Of a DNA stretch of 64,000 bases, positions 27,981 to 36,477 are shown piece after piece. The stretch is taken from NCBI GenBank assembly GCA_023430975.1, contig JAEYYB010000129.1:62001-126000 (forward strand). The letters are read 5' to 3'. The position numbers and the translations under genes are program-made. Within the stretch, counting starts at the first letter, position 1, and each line of letters opens with the position of its first letter. The notes below the pieces were generated by a model that saw nothing but the letters and a program-made list of their open reading frames with translations, was not told where the DNA came from and ran no database searches. The stretch is from Bacillota bacterium. Lineage in GTDB: Bacteria > Bacillota > Clostridia > Acetivibrionales > DSM-2933.

Positions 27981-29873
27981 ATGGATTTATTGGGGACATG
28001 GATATTACGCTTTGCATTTGCAAGTGGCTTAGTATCATTTATCCTTATAATTTTTAAAAAGGAAACAGAAGTAAGAAAAAACATTGGAATACTTATGGGA
28101 TTAGTTTCATGCCTGGGAGTTTTGGTATCTTCTATTCTTCTGATTTATTCTCTGGTAAAGGGGATTTACTCCATTGAATATGTATATCACAATACTGAAA
28201 AAACACTTCCGTTAATATACAAAATTTCAGCTTTTTGGTCTGGAAGTGCAGGTTCAATGCTGTTTTGGACCTCGGTATTTGCGGTTTTACTTATTATTGT
28301 CTACATTAAAAACATGGATAAAAGCTCTACCAAAACGGTATTTGGCACCATAATCTTTGTCATGACGCTTTTTATGTTTGTTGTAACCTTCATAAACAAT
28401 CCATTTAAGCATGTGTCCCAGCAAACAGATGGTTTTGGCCTTAATCCGGCACTTCAAAGTATCGGAATGGTCTTTCATCCTCCGGTTATCATAGTGGCTT
28501 TTTCATTTTTCTTTATAGCTTTTTGTTACCAGCTTTTTGACCTTAAGAATAAAAGTTTATCAAATGGCTTTGTTATATGGAAATGGGCAATATGGGGATG
28601 GATACTTCTTACTGCCGGAATTGTTTCCGGTGGGATATGGGCATATACCGAACTTGGCTGGGGAGGTTACTGGGCGTGGGACCCCATTGAGAACTCATCC
28701 TTGGTAAACTGGCTGTTTGCTACAGCTTTTTTGCATGGCATCAGGGGAAAAGACCATGGATACGGCAGACAAAGGGTTAACTTTATGCTGATAACCTTAA
28801 CGGCATTTACCATACTTGTTGGAACATTTTTTGCAAGAAGCGGCTTGTTAAAATCAGTACATGCATACAGCAGTCAGGGTGTAACCATCGTTTTCGGAGG
28901 AGTTTTGATAGTTCTGGCTGTGTTAATTGTTTTCACATACTTAAGAATTAAAAGGTCGCATAAGGAAGCTTTAAAAAATGAAACTGAGGAAACAGGCTCT
29001 AAGCTTAAAAAAGTATTTTGCTCTTTTGTTAAGCCTATAAATTTGTTTACAACCTTATGTGTAATAATAGCTGTTCTGATTTTTGGAGGAACCGCCTTTC
29101 CCTTGTTTGGAGGGTTGTTTTTCAAGGATGCTTCGGTAACTCAGACTGCGTTTTATGATTACAGTTTTGGAGTCTTCGGTCTTTTGGTGCTTTTATGCCT
29201 GGCAGTCTGCCCGGGTTTGTTTTCAGGCAGGAGGATGCTCCTGATCCCTGGTGTAGTTTTAGGAATTGCTACTTTAATTATAACGATTGTGTTTTTTAAT
29301 TACGGCTATCTTACAATGGTGTCTTTGGCTGTTTGTGCAATGCTTGCAGTCAATCTCGTTATTGAGATTATAAGAAATCATAAAAAAATTCTATCTAATC
29401 CCCGATATGTATCATTTTTAATTTTGCATATTGCACTACTCCTCATAGCTCTAGGATTTACAGGCTCCCGGGGAATGTTTTACAGTACAGAAAAAATGCT
29501 GGATAAAAACAGCACTTTGGAAATTCACGATTACAGCGTGAAGTACAGGAACTTGTACTGGAAGGAGGAACTAGGCAAAACGACAGCTGTTGCTGTTGTT
29601 GGGGTGAGTGGGCCTAAAGGTAAGCTTCAATTAAAGCCCGAGCTTACTTATTATCAAAAAAAGAATATAACCCACTCCCGTGCAATAGTAAAAGCCGGAA
29701 TATGGGAAGACCTTTATATCATTTTTGAAGGGATGGATGAAAACGACAGAATTTTAATAAAAGTCATGGTTTTAAGGTGGGTGAGCCTTGTATGGATCGG
29801 AAGCCTTTTGCTGATTGCAGGTGTAATATTGGAGTATCTTTTTAAGCAAAAGGAAAATAGGACACAATTCTGA
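27981..29873 (+). CDS. ccmF: CcmF-type cytochrome c haem lyase subunit
   Basis: This is a 630-residue polytopic membrane protein of the haem-handling WWD family, matching CcmF in length and order. MVFHPPVIIVAF carries a membrane haem-ligand His. WGGYWAWDPIENSSLVNW is the tryptophan-rich WWD signature that holds haem on the outer face. FARSGLLKSVHAYSS follows. The periplasm-facing C-terminal region (about 490-600; YYQKKNITHSRAIVKAGIWEDLYIIF) is complete. CcmF joins haem to CxxCH motifs in System I cytochrome c maturation, usually with CcmE and CcmH, none of which is seen here. The next two genes encode exported CxxCH proteins, so they are probably its substrates. Most Gram-positive bacteria use the different CcsBA system. 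Confidence 0.88.
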   Translation: MDLLGTWILRFAFASGLVSFILIIFKKETEVRKNIGILMGLVSCLGVLVSSILLIYSLVKGIYSIEYVYHNTEKTLPLIYKISAFWSGSAGSMLFWTSVFAVLLIIVYIKNMDKSSTKTVFGTIIFVMTLFMFVVTFINNPFKHVSQQTDGFGLNPALQSIGMVFHPPVIIVAFSFFFIAFCYQLFDLKNKSLSNGFVIWKWAIWGWILLTAGIVSGGIWAYTELGWGGYWAWDPIENSSLVNWLFATAFLHGIRGKDHGYGRQRVNFMLITLTAFTILVGTFFARSGLLKSVHAYSSQGVTIVFGGVLIVLAVLIVFTYLRIKRSHKEALKNETEETGSKLKKVFCSFVKPINLFTTLCVIIAVLIFGGTAFPLFGGLFFKDASVTQTAFYDYSFGVFGLLVLLCLAVCPGLFSGRRMLLIPGVVLGIATLIITIVFFNYGYLTMVSLAVCAMLAVNLVIEIIRNHKKILSNPRYVSFLILHIALLLIALGFTGSRGMFYSTEKMLDKNSTLEIHDYSVKYRNLYWKEELGKTTAVAVVGVSGPKGKLQLKPELTYYQKKNITHSRAIVKAGIWEDLYIIFEGMDENDRILIKVMVLRWVSLVWIGSLLLIAGVILEYLFKQKENRTQF

Positions 29874-29902
29874 GCATTTATAAAACTTTATGGCATGTTA
29901 AT

Positions 29903-29953
29903 AAGTTATTTGTCTATTTAAGTTATTTGTCTATTTAAGTTATATGTCTATAA
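29903..29953 (+). repeat. Three tandem 17-bp repeats before the HzsA-like gene
   Basis: The unit AAGTTATTTGTCTATTT occurs at 29903-29919 and 29920-29936, with a third diverged copy at 29937-29953. They end 12 bases before the AAGGAGG ribosome site of the next gene. Tandem sites at this spacing (about 1.6 helical turns) may be protein-binding iterons or slippage repeats tuning expression. Confidence 0.7.
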
Positions 29954-29976
29954 ATAGAATACATAAGGAGGTTATT

Positions 29977-32097
29977 ATGGGGAAAGTATCAAAATTCTTT
30001 TACAGGGTTGTAGCTGTTATAATAGTGACAGGAGTTTTTCTGTCTACCCAGACCTTTACAACCCTGTCAGCGAGTATTGATTTTACCAAACCGGAATTTG
30101 AATTTGACAAAATTGTTTTTACCAAGCATCAACCATATTCATTTCCAGGCATTGAGAACCACATGATTGACGGGAGCTTCGGATTTAATGCTGTAAAAGG
30201 CGGCGGATTGTATATATTGAACAATGCTTTTTCAGGTAATCCTACAGTAACCGACGTTTTAGCTAATTCAGTTTGTACAAACGGACGTTACGCAGGAAAG
30301 AAGCTTATCGGAGGTGCTTTTTACTCTTTTGATTTAAGCTATGATGCAAAACAAATTGTATTTTCGTATACTGACGCACAAAATACATATGGCGTTTGGA
30401 ATCAGAGCACTACCTATCATATTTTCAAGGTGAATGTGGATGGGACAAACCTTACCCAGCTTACTGACGGGGCATATAACGATTTTGACCCACGCTGGCT
30501 TCCTGATGGAAGAATAGTTTTCATATCGGAGAGAAGAGGAGGATATGGACGTTGCCATCAGCGTATTGTTCCTACCTTTAATCTTCACACTATGAATGCC
30601 GACGGAAGTGATATAAGATGCATCAGTTACCATGAAACAAATGAATGGAGCCCAAGTGTGGATAACAACGGTATGATTATATATACCCGTTGGGACTATG
30701 TGGATAGAGGTGCCAATCATGCTCATTCTGCATGGATAACTAATCCTGACGGCCTTGATGCAAGAGCTGTTACCTTGAATTATCCAAACTCAGGGCAGAG
30801 TTGGTGGACCAATTTGCCCCTTGCACAGATGCAGCTAAGGGCTATACCAAATTCCAACAAGTATGTGGGAACGGCGGCTCCCCATCATGCTCAGAACTAC
30901 GGTGCTCTCATTGTAATTGACCCGGATGTTGAGGATGATGACAACCTCTCCACCATTACAAAAATTACACCTGATGCAAAATATCCCGAAAGCGAAACTG
31001 ATATAACTACCGACCAGAAATATGCAACCCCATATCCCCTCAGTGAGGACTATTTCCTATGTGTTTATGATCCCAATGCCAATACTAACGGCGGTAACAA
31101 GCGTTATGGCATATATGCAATAGATACAAAGGGAAACAAATCGTTATTATATAGTGATCCCAACTTTTCCTGCTATGGCCCAATGCCTCTTCGTCCACGT
31201 AAGGTGCCAAACATTATTCCAGGTACATCAAAGCCAACCGGACAAGCTCAAGATGGAGTTGTATCGGTTATGAATGTTTACGATTCACTGCTTCCGCTCC
31301 CATCAGGGACAAAGATAAAAGAACTGCGTATATGGCAAGTTTATCCGAAGACCACAGCTATGGCTACAGACCCCATGGTAAGCTATGAAAGCACCGAGAG
31401 TGTATGGGCAGGAAGAAATACCCGGGGACTATTAGGCTCAGTACCTGTTGAGTCCGACGGAAGTGCTTCGTTCTACCTTCCACCTGGAAAAGCCGTTTTC
31501 TTCCAAGCTGTTGACCAGGATGGAACTGCAGTTCAGACCATGAGATCAGATACATTCCTTATACCGGGTCAAACCAGGTTAAATTGCCAGGGCTGCCATG
31601 AACCGGGTCGCCAGGCAGCAATGAATCCGGAAAGTGTACCCCTTGCACTACGAAGAGAGCCATCAAAAATAACTCCTGATCCTTCAGAGGGATCAAGGCC
31701 TGTGAGTTTTCCACGGCTTATACAGCCTATCCTTGACAAGAAATGTATTTCGTGTCACAACGGTTCCCAGGTACCTGACCTTAGAAAGGGTACTACAGAT
31801 GGGCAAACCAAATGGTTTAGCTCCTATAAGAATTTGAAACCCTATGTTGCGTTATTTGATTCCATTTATCCGGGTGCAGACTGGAATAAAGTCTATCCAA
31901 GAACAGAACCGGGAAAATTCGGTGCTAAAGCATCAAAGCTTTACCAAAAGCTGAAGACTGGACATGGAAGCCTTACGCAGAGTGAGCTTCACTCATTTAT
32001 AGTATGGTTGGATTCAGGAATTGCACCGTTCTTTGGAGACTACAAAAATGTGGATGCACAGTTAAGAGGAGAACAGGTAGAACCATCTCTAGACTAA
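29977..32097 (+). CDS. Exported HzsA-related beta-propeller with two c-type haem motifs
   Basis: This is a 706-residue exported protein counted from ATG 29977, which follows AAGGAGG; an upstream ATG at 29944 lacks such a site. A hydrophobic N-terminus (about 5-32) is followed by a TolB/WD40-like propeller (about 95-420; FSFDLSYDAKQIVFSY, LTDGAYNDFDPRWLPDGRIVF, GYGRCHQR). A beta-rich region comes next, then two haem sites, C537-Q-G-C-H541 and C590-I-S-C-H594, the latter in the typical SFPRLIQPILDKKCISCH context. This fold group is named after the hydrazine synthase alpha subunit but is widespread in bacteria without anammox, so hydrazine chemistry is not implied. It has no dockerin. It lies between the haem lyase and the docked cytochrome and may be its electron partner. 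Confidence 0.78.
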   Translation: MGKVSKFFYRVVAVIIVTGVFLSTQTFTTLSASIDFTKPEFEFDKIVFTKHQPYSFPGIENHMIDGSFGFNAVKGGGLYILNNAFSGNPTVTDVLANSVCTNGRYAGKKLIGGAFYSFDLSYDAKQIVFSYTDAQNTYGVWNQSTTYHIFKVNVDGTNLTQLTDGAYNDFDPRWLPDGRIVFISERRGGYGRCHQRIVPTFNLHTMNADGSDIRCISYHETNEWSPSVDNNGMIIYTRWDYVDRGANHAHSAWITNPDGLDARAVTLNYPNSGQSWWTNLPLAQMQLRAIPNSNKYVGTAAPHHAQNYGALIVIDPDVEDDDNLSTITKITPDAKYPESETDITTDQKYATPYPLSEDYFLCVYDPNANTNGGNKRYGIYAIDTKGNKSLLYSDPNFSCYGPMPLRPRKVPNIIPGTSKPTGQAQDGVVSVMNVYDSLLPLPSGTKIKELRIWQVYPKTTAMATDPMVSYESTESVWAGRNTRGLLGSVPVESDGSASFYLPPGKAVFFQAVDQDGTAVQTMRSDTFLIPGQTRLNCQGCHEPGRQAAMNPESVPLALRREPSKITPDPSEGSRPVSFPRLIQPILDKKCISCHNGSQVPDLRKGTTDGQTKWFSSYKNLKPYVALFDSIYPGADWNKVYPRTEPGKFGAKASKLYQKLKTGHGSLTQSELHSFIVWLDSGIAPFFGDYKNVDAQLRGEQVEPSLD

Positions 32098-32135
32098 GGC
32101 ATGAATGAAAATGATGAAGGATAGGAGTGTTTGAA

Positions 32136-34802
32136 ATGGATCGAAACGTATTAAAAAAATTGATACCGATGGTTCTGTGTATAGCGATAACCGTAACTTT
32201 GGGAAGTTTCATATTTCAGGAAGGTTGGAATGGATATTCAGCAGATAACATATATTTTTCTCCTTTTGATACGGAATACTCGCCTGATGGTAGCATGATT
32301 GCAGTATCTGATTCTACAAAGTCACAACTAGCCATAATAAAGGCATCGGATGGTTCGACACAAAAAGTTGTTCCATTGAACGGGCAGCCGAAAGACCTTG
32401 TATGGAACGGCAATCAAAGTGTTTTTGTTTGTGAGTATGGAGTAGGAACTGTTGCCGAGGTAAATCCTGTTACAGGATCTGTGACGAGAAGGTTTTCAAC
32501 CGGCTCAAAACCGTTGGGAGCCGCACTGATAGCAGACAAACTTGTTGTGTCGGATTATGGACTTAGAAAAGTATCTGTTGTTGATTTATCTTCAGGGAGT
32601 GTAGAAAAGGACATTTCAGTAAAGGATTACCCATATTTTATGGATGGTACAGTTGATGGGAAATATGCCATAGTTGGCCATGCATTGCCATCGGGAGATG
32701 CATTTGCTCCCAAATATGCGGCATCAGTTACATTTGTTGATATAAGCAATAAGCTGGAGGCTGCTAATATCATGCTGCCACAGGGATCATCCAATGTCAG
32801 AGGAATAAAATGTTCTCCCGATGGAAAGTGGGCATATGTTCTTCACACCTTTGGAAAGACGTCACTACCTACTACTCAAATAACAAAAGGCTGGGTTATG
32901 ACAAATGCAGTTACGATAATCGATATAGCAAAGAAAAATATATATACAACTTTCATCTTGGACAGAATGACTGAGGGGGCGGCAGATCCATGGGGACTGA
33001 CCATATCACCCGACAGTAAAACCATGTGGGTTAGCGTATCAGGCACCCACCAGGTGCTTAAAATTGACCTGAATAAACTTCATCAGCTATTGGTTGGTAA
33101 TATAAATGGTGGATCCAGCGAACCTGTTACTCAATTTGATTCTAACAGCTATTATAAATTCATAAACCGGAATAGCACAAAAGCACTGGACATACCTGGA
33201 GGGAATGCTGCAAACAATACTCAGCTGGTTCAATGGGATGATGTAGGTAATAACAACCAGCAGTATAGGATTATCGCCAATAGCGACGGATATTATTCCA
33301 TTGTCAATAGAGGCACAAACAAGGCACTGGATAACGCTGGTGCAACTGGTGACAATTCTGCTGTTGTTGAATGGGATCAAACTAATTCCGATAATCAGAA
33401 ATGGAAACTGATTGATACAGGTGACGGCTATTATAAGCTTCAGGTCAAATCCAGCCAGAAGTATATGGATGTACGTGATGCCTCTATTAATAATAATGCT
33501 GGTATTGTGACAAACAGTAGTAGTACAGGGCTTAGTCAGCAGTGGAAAATATTAAAAGGGGGTGCTTCAGGTTCACCAAATAGCAACTACTCCTTGTTGT
33601 TCCGCTCAAAGTCCGGTTATGACAAGCCTTATTCCGACATATGGTTTCAGATTAAAGCAGATCCCTCCAAAAGGGATATGTTGAAATACGACCTTGGAGC
33701 TTTATGGGGAGCCGGTATAATGAAAGAGATAGATCTGCCCGGACAGGGACCACGGGGAATCTCGATCTCTCCTGATGGTAAAAATATAGCGGTCGCAGCA
33801 TATTTTGCAGGCGAGGTCTATTTTATTAATGCAGTGGAAGATAAACTTCAAGGAACTGTAAAACTTGGAACTCAACCTGCAGAAAATCCTGTAAGAAGGG
33901 GGGAACGTACATTCTACGATGCTTCAACCACTACTCAGAAATGGCTGAGTTGTGCATCCTGCCACCCTGAAGGCAGAGCTGACGGACTTAATTGGGATAT
34001 GCCCAATGATGGCATAGGCAATACCAAAAACACAAAATCGATGCTGAATGTCTTCGACACACCTCCTGCTATGTGGCGTGGTGTAAGGTCCGATGCAGAT
34101 ATTGGAATAAAAGCCGGTTTTAGGTTTATTAAGTTTAAAGAACCAACTCAGCAGGAACTAGATGATGTTGCCGCTTATATCAAAAGCCTGTCTTCCGAAC
34201 AGAGTCCTTATTCAAATATGGATGGTACGAAGACTACTGATGCTGTAGCCGGAAAAGCCTTGTTTGAAAGCAGTGAAACTCAGTGCTCAAGCTGTCATTC
34301 AGGACCATTTTATACTGATTTGAAAGCTTATGATGTAGGAACAAAGGACGTTCTTGATCCCGACGGAGTGTACTATACTCCCACTCTATTGGAAATGTGG
34401 AGAACAGCTCCCTATCTGCATGACGGATCAGCAGCAACAATACGTGATGTATTGACAACGAAAAATGTGGGTGACAGGCATGGTAAGACATCTCATCTTA
34501 CAAGTAAGGAGTTAGACCAATTAGAGGCATATATACTTCAGATCGGTTCGAATTCGCCTCTACCAACTACTACTGCAATTGCCACTGCCACTGCAACTAC
34601 CACTACCACCAATACTACTCTCAAAGAAGACTTAAACAAAGACGGTGTAGTAAATATGACAGACGTAATACTTATGGCGAAATCATTCAATACGGTCAAA
34701 GGGGATTCCCAATATATTGACAGCCATGATTTGAATGGAGACGGAGTAATAAATATGGCAGATGTGATAATTTTAGCTGCAAAATTCAATACTGTTATTT
34801 AA
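32136..34802 (+). CDS. Dockerin-bearing di-haem cytochrome with beta-propeller and ricin-type lectin
   Basis: This is an 888-residue exported protein (ATG 32136, eight bases after AGGAG). The order is: signal/anchor helix (about 8-28); YVTN-type beta-propeller (about 45-320); ricin-B-like lectin (about 333-475; repeated NQQYRI, NQKWKL, SQQWKI); the last propeller blades; then a di-haem cytochrome region (about 590-800). That region has C606-A-S-C-H610 and C717-S-S-C-H721 and the APYLHDGSAATIRDVL motif of the MauG/di-haem peroxidase superfamily. A Thr-rich linker and dockerin (about 830-888; DLNKDGVVNMTDV, DLNGDGVINMADV) end it. The visible architecture therefore joins sugar binding, redox haems and cellulosome attachment. 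The substrate and catalytic activity are unknown. Confidence 0.85.
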   Translation: MDRNVLKKLIPMVLCIAITVTLGSFIFQEGWNGYSADNIYFSPFDTEYSPDGSMIAVSDSTKSQLAIIKASDGSTQKVVPLNGQPKDLVWNGNQSVFVCEYGVGTVAEVNPVTGSVTRRFSTGSKPLGAALIADKLVVSDYGLRKVSVVDLSSGSVEKDISVKDYPYFMDGTVDGKYAIVGHALPSGDAFAPKYAASVTFVDISNKLEAANIMLPQGSSNVRGIKCSPDGKWAYVLHTFGKTSLPTTQITKGWVMTNAVTIIDIAKKNIYTTFILDRMTEGAADPWGLTISPDSKTMWVSVSGTHQVLKIDLNKLHQLLVGNINGGSSEPVTQFDSNSYYKFINRNSTKALDIPGGNAANNTQLVQWDDVGNNNQQYRIIANSDGYYSIVNRGTNKALDNAGATGDNSAVVEWDQTNSDNQKWKLIDTGDGYYKLQVKSSQKYMDVRDASINNNAGIVTNSSSTGLSQQWKILKGGASGSPNSNYSLLFRSKSGYDKPYSDIWFQIKADPSKRDMLKYDLGALWGAGIMKEIDLPGQGPRGISISPDGKNIAVAAYFAGEVYFINAVEDKLQGTVKLGTQPAENPVRRGERTFYDASTTTQKWLSCASCHPEGRADGLNWDMPNDGIGNTKNTKSMLNVFDTPPAMWRGVRSDADIGIKAGFRFIKFKEPTQQELDDVAAYIKSLSSEQSPYSNMDGTKTTDAVAGKALFESSETQCSSCHSGPFYTDLKAYDVGTKDVLDPDGVYYTPTLLEMWRTAPYLHDGSAATIRDVLTTKNVGDRHGKTSHLTSKELDQLEAYILQIGSNSPLPTTTAIATATATTTTTNTTLKEDLNKDGVVNMTDVILMAKSFNTVKGDSQYIDSHDLNGDGVINMADVIILAAKFNTVI

Positions 34803-34972
34803 AGGCTTATTTTTGTGTTTGATTGTAAAAGTTCATATTTTAAGATAATCAAGAATTTTAAGGAAAGAAATCAAAGAAGAAAAGAATGAAGACTTTAAAT
34901 GATGTTATTATGATAATAATAAGAGTTAGAAAGTAATAACTTAATAGCTTATAATTTTAAGGGGGAATTAGA

Positions 34973-36196
34973 ATGTTTTTGAAAAAGAGACTAAAAAAGG
35001 GTTTGTGTTGTATTTTGTCGGGCATCATGGTTTTCAGCACGTTGGCTACTTTTAATCTGTCGGTATTTGCAGCAGGTGATAAAGTTTACAGACCACTTCC
35101 AAATGAGTACAAAAACATGAGTTCAAAGCAAGGTACCATTGAAAAGTTAAGTTACAATTGGGGAAATACTACTAAGAATTTCTATGTCTATCTTCCTAAC
35201 GGATATAGCCAGTCGGATACTTCTAAAAAGTATAACGTTGTGTATCTGATGCATGGCGGCGGGGAAGATGAGACATTATTATTCGGCGGACCTGGTCAGA
35301 ACAAGGAATTAAAGGTAATAATCGATAACATGATTGCAAAGGGAGATATTGAACCGGCTATATTTGTTACACCTTCATTTTACAAGGGTAATAATAGTGA
35401 AGCGACTTTCCATCAGGAATTGACCAAATCAATTATTCCATTGGTTGAAACCAAATACAATACATATTTAAAATCAAATAGTGATGCGGATATGAAGGCT
35501 TCCAGGGATCACAGGGCATTTGGCGGATTCTCAATGGGTTCGGTATGTACTTGGTATACATATATTAACTGCCTTGAATATATCAAATATTATATGCCGT
35601 ATAGCGGTGACTGTTGGGATAAATCTGGAGGTTCTAGTGCCCAACAAGTAGCAGCATATCTGGCAAGTATTCCAAAGAAATACGGTTATAAAGCACCACA
35701 TGATTTCAAGTTGTTCTGTGCTACAGGCAGTGAGGATATTGCATATCCCAATATGAAACCTCAGATGGATGAACTGAAAAAATTAACAGATACTTTCATA
35801 TATTCAAACGATCCGGTAGAAGGAAACTACTATTTTATGGTTGCACAGGGTGGTACACATTGGTGGGGTTATGTTAATCAGTACATTTATAACATATTAC
35901 CTGATTTGTTTAAAGACAATCAAACAGTTACACCAACAAGTACACCAACAAATACGCCAACAAAAACACCAACAAACACACCAACAAACACACCAACCAA
36001 TACACCTGTTAAAAACAGTCTTGACATAAACAATGACGGTGTTATAAACATGGGAGATGTTATTTTGATAGCGATTGGATTTAATTCAGTCCGTGGTGAT
36101 TCCAAATATTCAGATTCACTGGATGTCAATAAAGACGGAGTAATAAATATGGCGGATGTAATTATGGTAGCTGCCAAATTCAATACTATTGTCTAG
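34973..36196 (+). CDS. Cellulosomal CE1 feruloyl/acetylxylan esterase with dockerin
   Basis: This is a 407-residue secreted alpha/beta-hydrolase. After a signal peptide (about 1-34) comes a CE1 domain (about 40-320). It has VVYLMHGGGEDE before the oxyanion region, nucleophile Ser in FGGFSMGSVCTW, and the catalytic His in GGTHWWGY. The resemblance is to the feruloyl esterase domains of clostridial XynY/XynZ, so it probably cuts ferulate from arabinoxylan, with acetyl esters as the alternative. A Thr-Pro linker (NTPTNTP units) and dockerin (about 346-407) follow. AAGGGGG precedes the ATG. A strong terminator lies downstream. Confidence 0.87.
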   Translation: MFLKKRLKKGLCCILSGIMVFSTLATFNLSVFAAGDKVYRPLPNEYKNMSSKQGTIEKLSYNWGNTTKNFYVYLPNGYSQSDTSKKYNVVYLMHGGGEDETLLFGGPGQNKELKVIIDNMIAKGDIEPAIFVTPSFYKGNNSEATFHQELTKSIIPLVETKYNTYLKSNSDADMKASRDHRAFGGFSMGSVCTWYTYINCLEYIKYYMPYSGDCWDKSGGSSAQQVAAYLASIPKKYGYKAPHDFKLFCATGSEDIAYPNMKPQMDELKKLTDTFIYSNDPVEGNYYFMVAQGGTHWWGYVNQYIYNILPDLFKDNQTVTPTSTPTNTPTKTPTNTPTNTPTNTPVKNSLDINNDGVINMGDVILIAIGFNSVRGDSKYSDSLDVNKDGVINMADVIMVAAKFNTIV

Positions 36197-36226
36197 TTTA
36201 AAGTTGCAATCTAAGAGTTTCAACGA

Positions 36227-36262
36227 GGGAGGGGTTTAAGTCAAACCCCTCCCAATTTTTAT
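36227..36262 (+). terminator. Strong rho-independent terminator after CE1 gene
   Basis: GGGAGGGGTTT (36227-36237) and AAACCCCTCCC (36243-36253) form a perfect 11-bp stem with a five-base loop followed by AATTTTTATTTTT. It closes the transcript that includes the haem module and the CE1 gene. The rest of the gap to 36477 contains a palindrome AAGTATTTTTATACTT near 36439 and the ribosome site AGGAGG. Confidence 0.9.
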
Positions 36263-36477
36263 TTTTATATAATAAAAAACTTTCTTGTGCAATTCCATTT
36301 CTTGTGTGCTTTCCCTTTATTTCAATAATATCATTTTCAGGACTTAAAAAAATATATATTTTCGAATAGATATTATAGAACAGTAAAAAAATTCTAATGG
36401 GCAAATATGTCAGATATTATATTTACTGCTTGTCTATTAAGTATTTTTATACTTAAATAAAGAGAAATAGGAGGAAG

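Noticed and set aside
29977..32097. Hydrazine synthase activity for the HzsA-like protein
   Set aside because: The family name comes from anammox bacteria, but related proteins are widespread. The locus has no other nitrogen-cycle gene and the other synthase subunits are absent.
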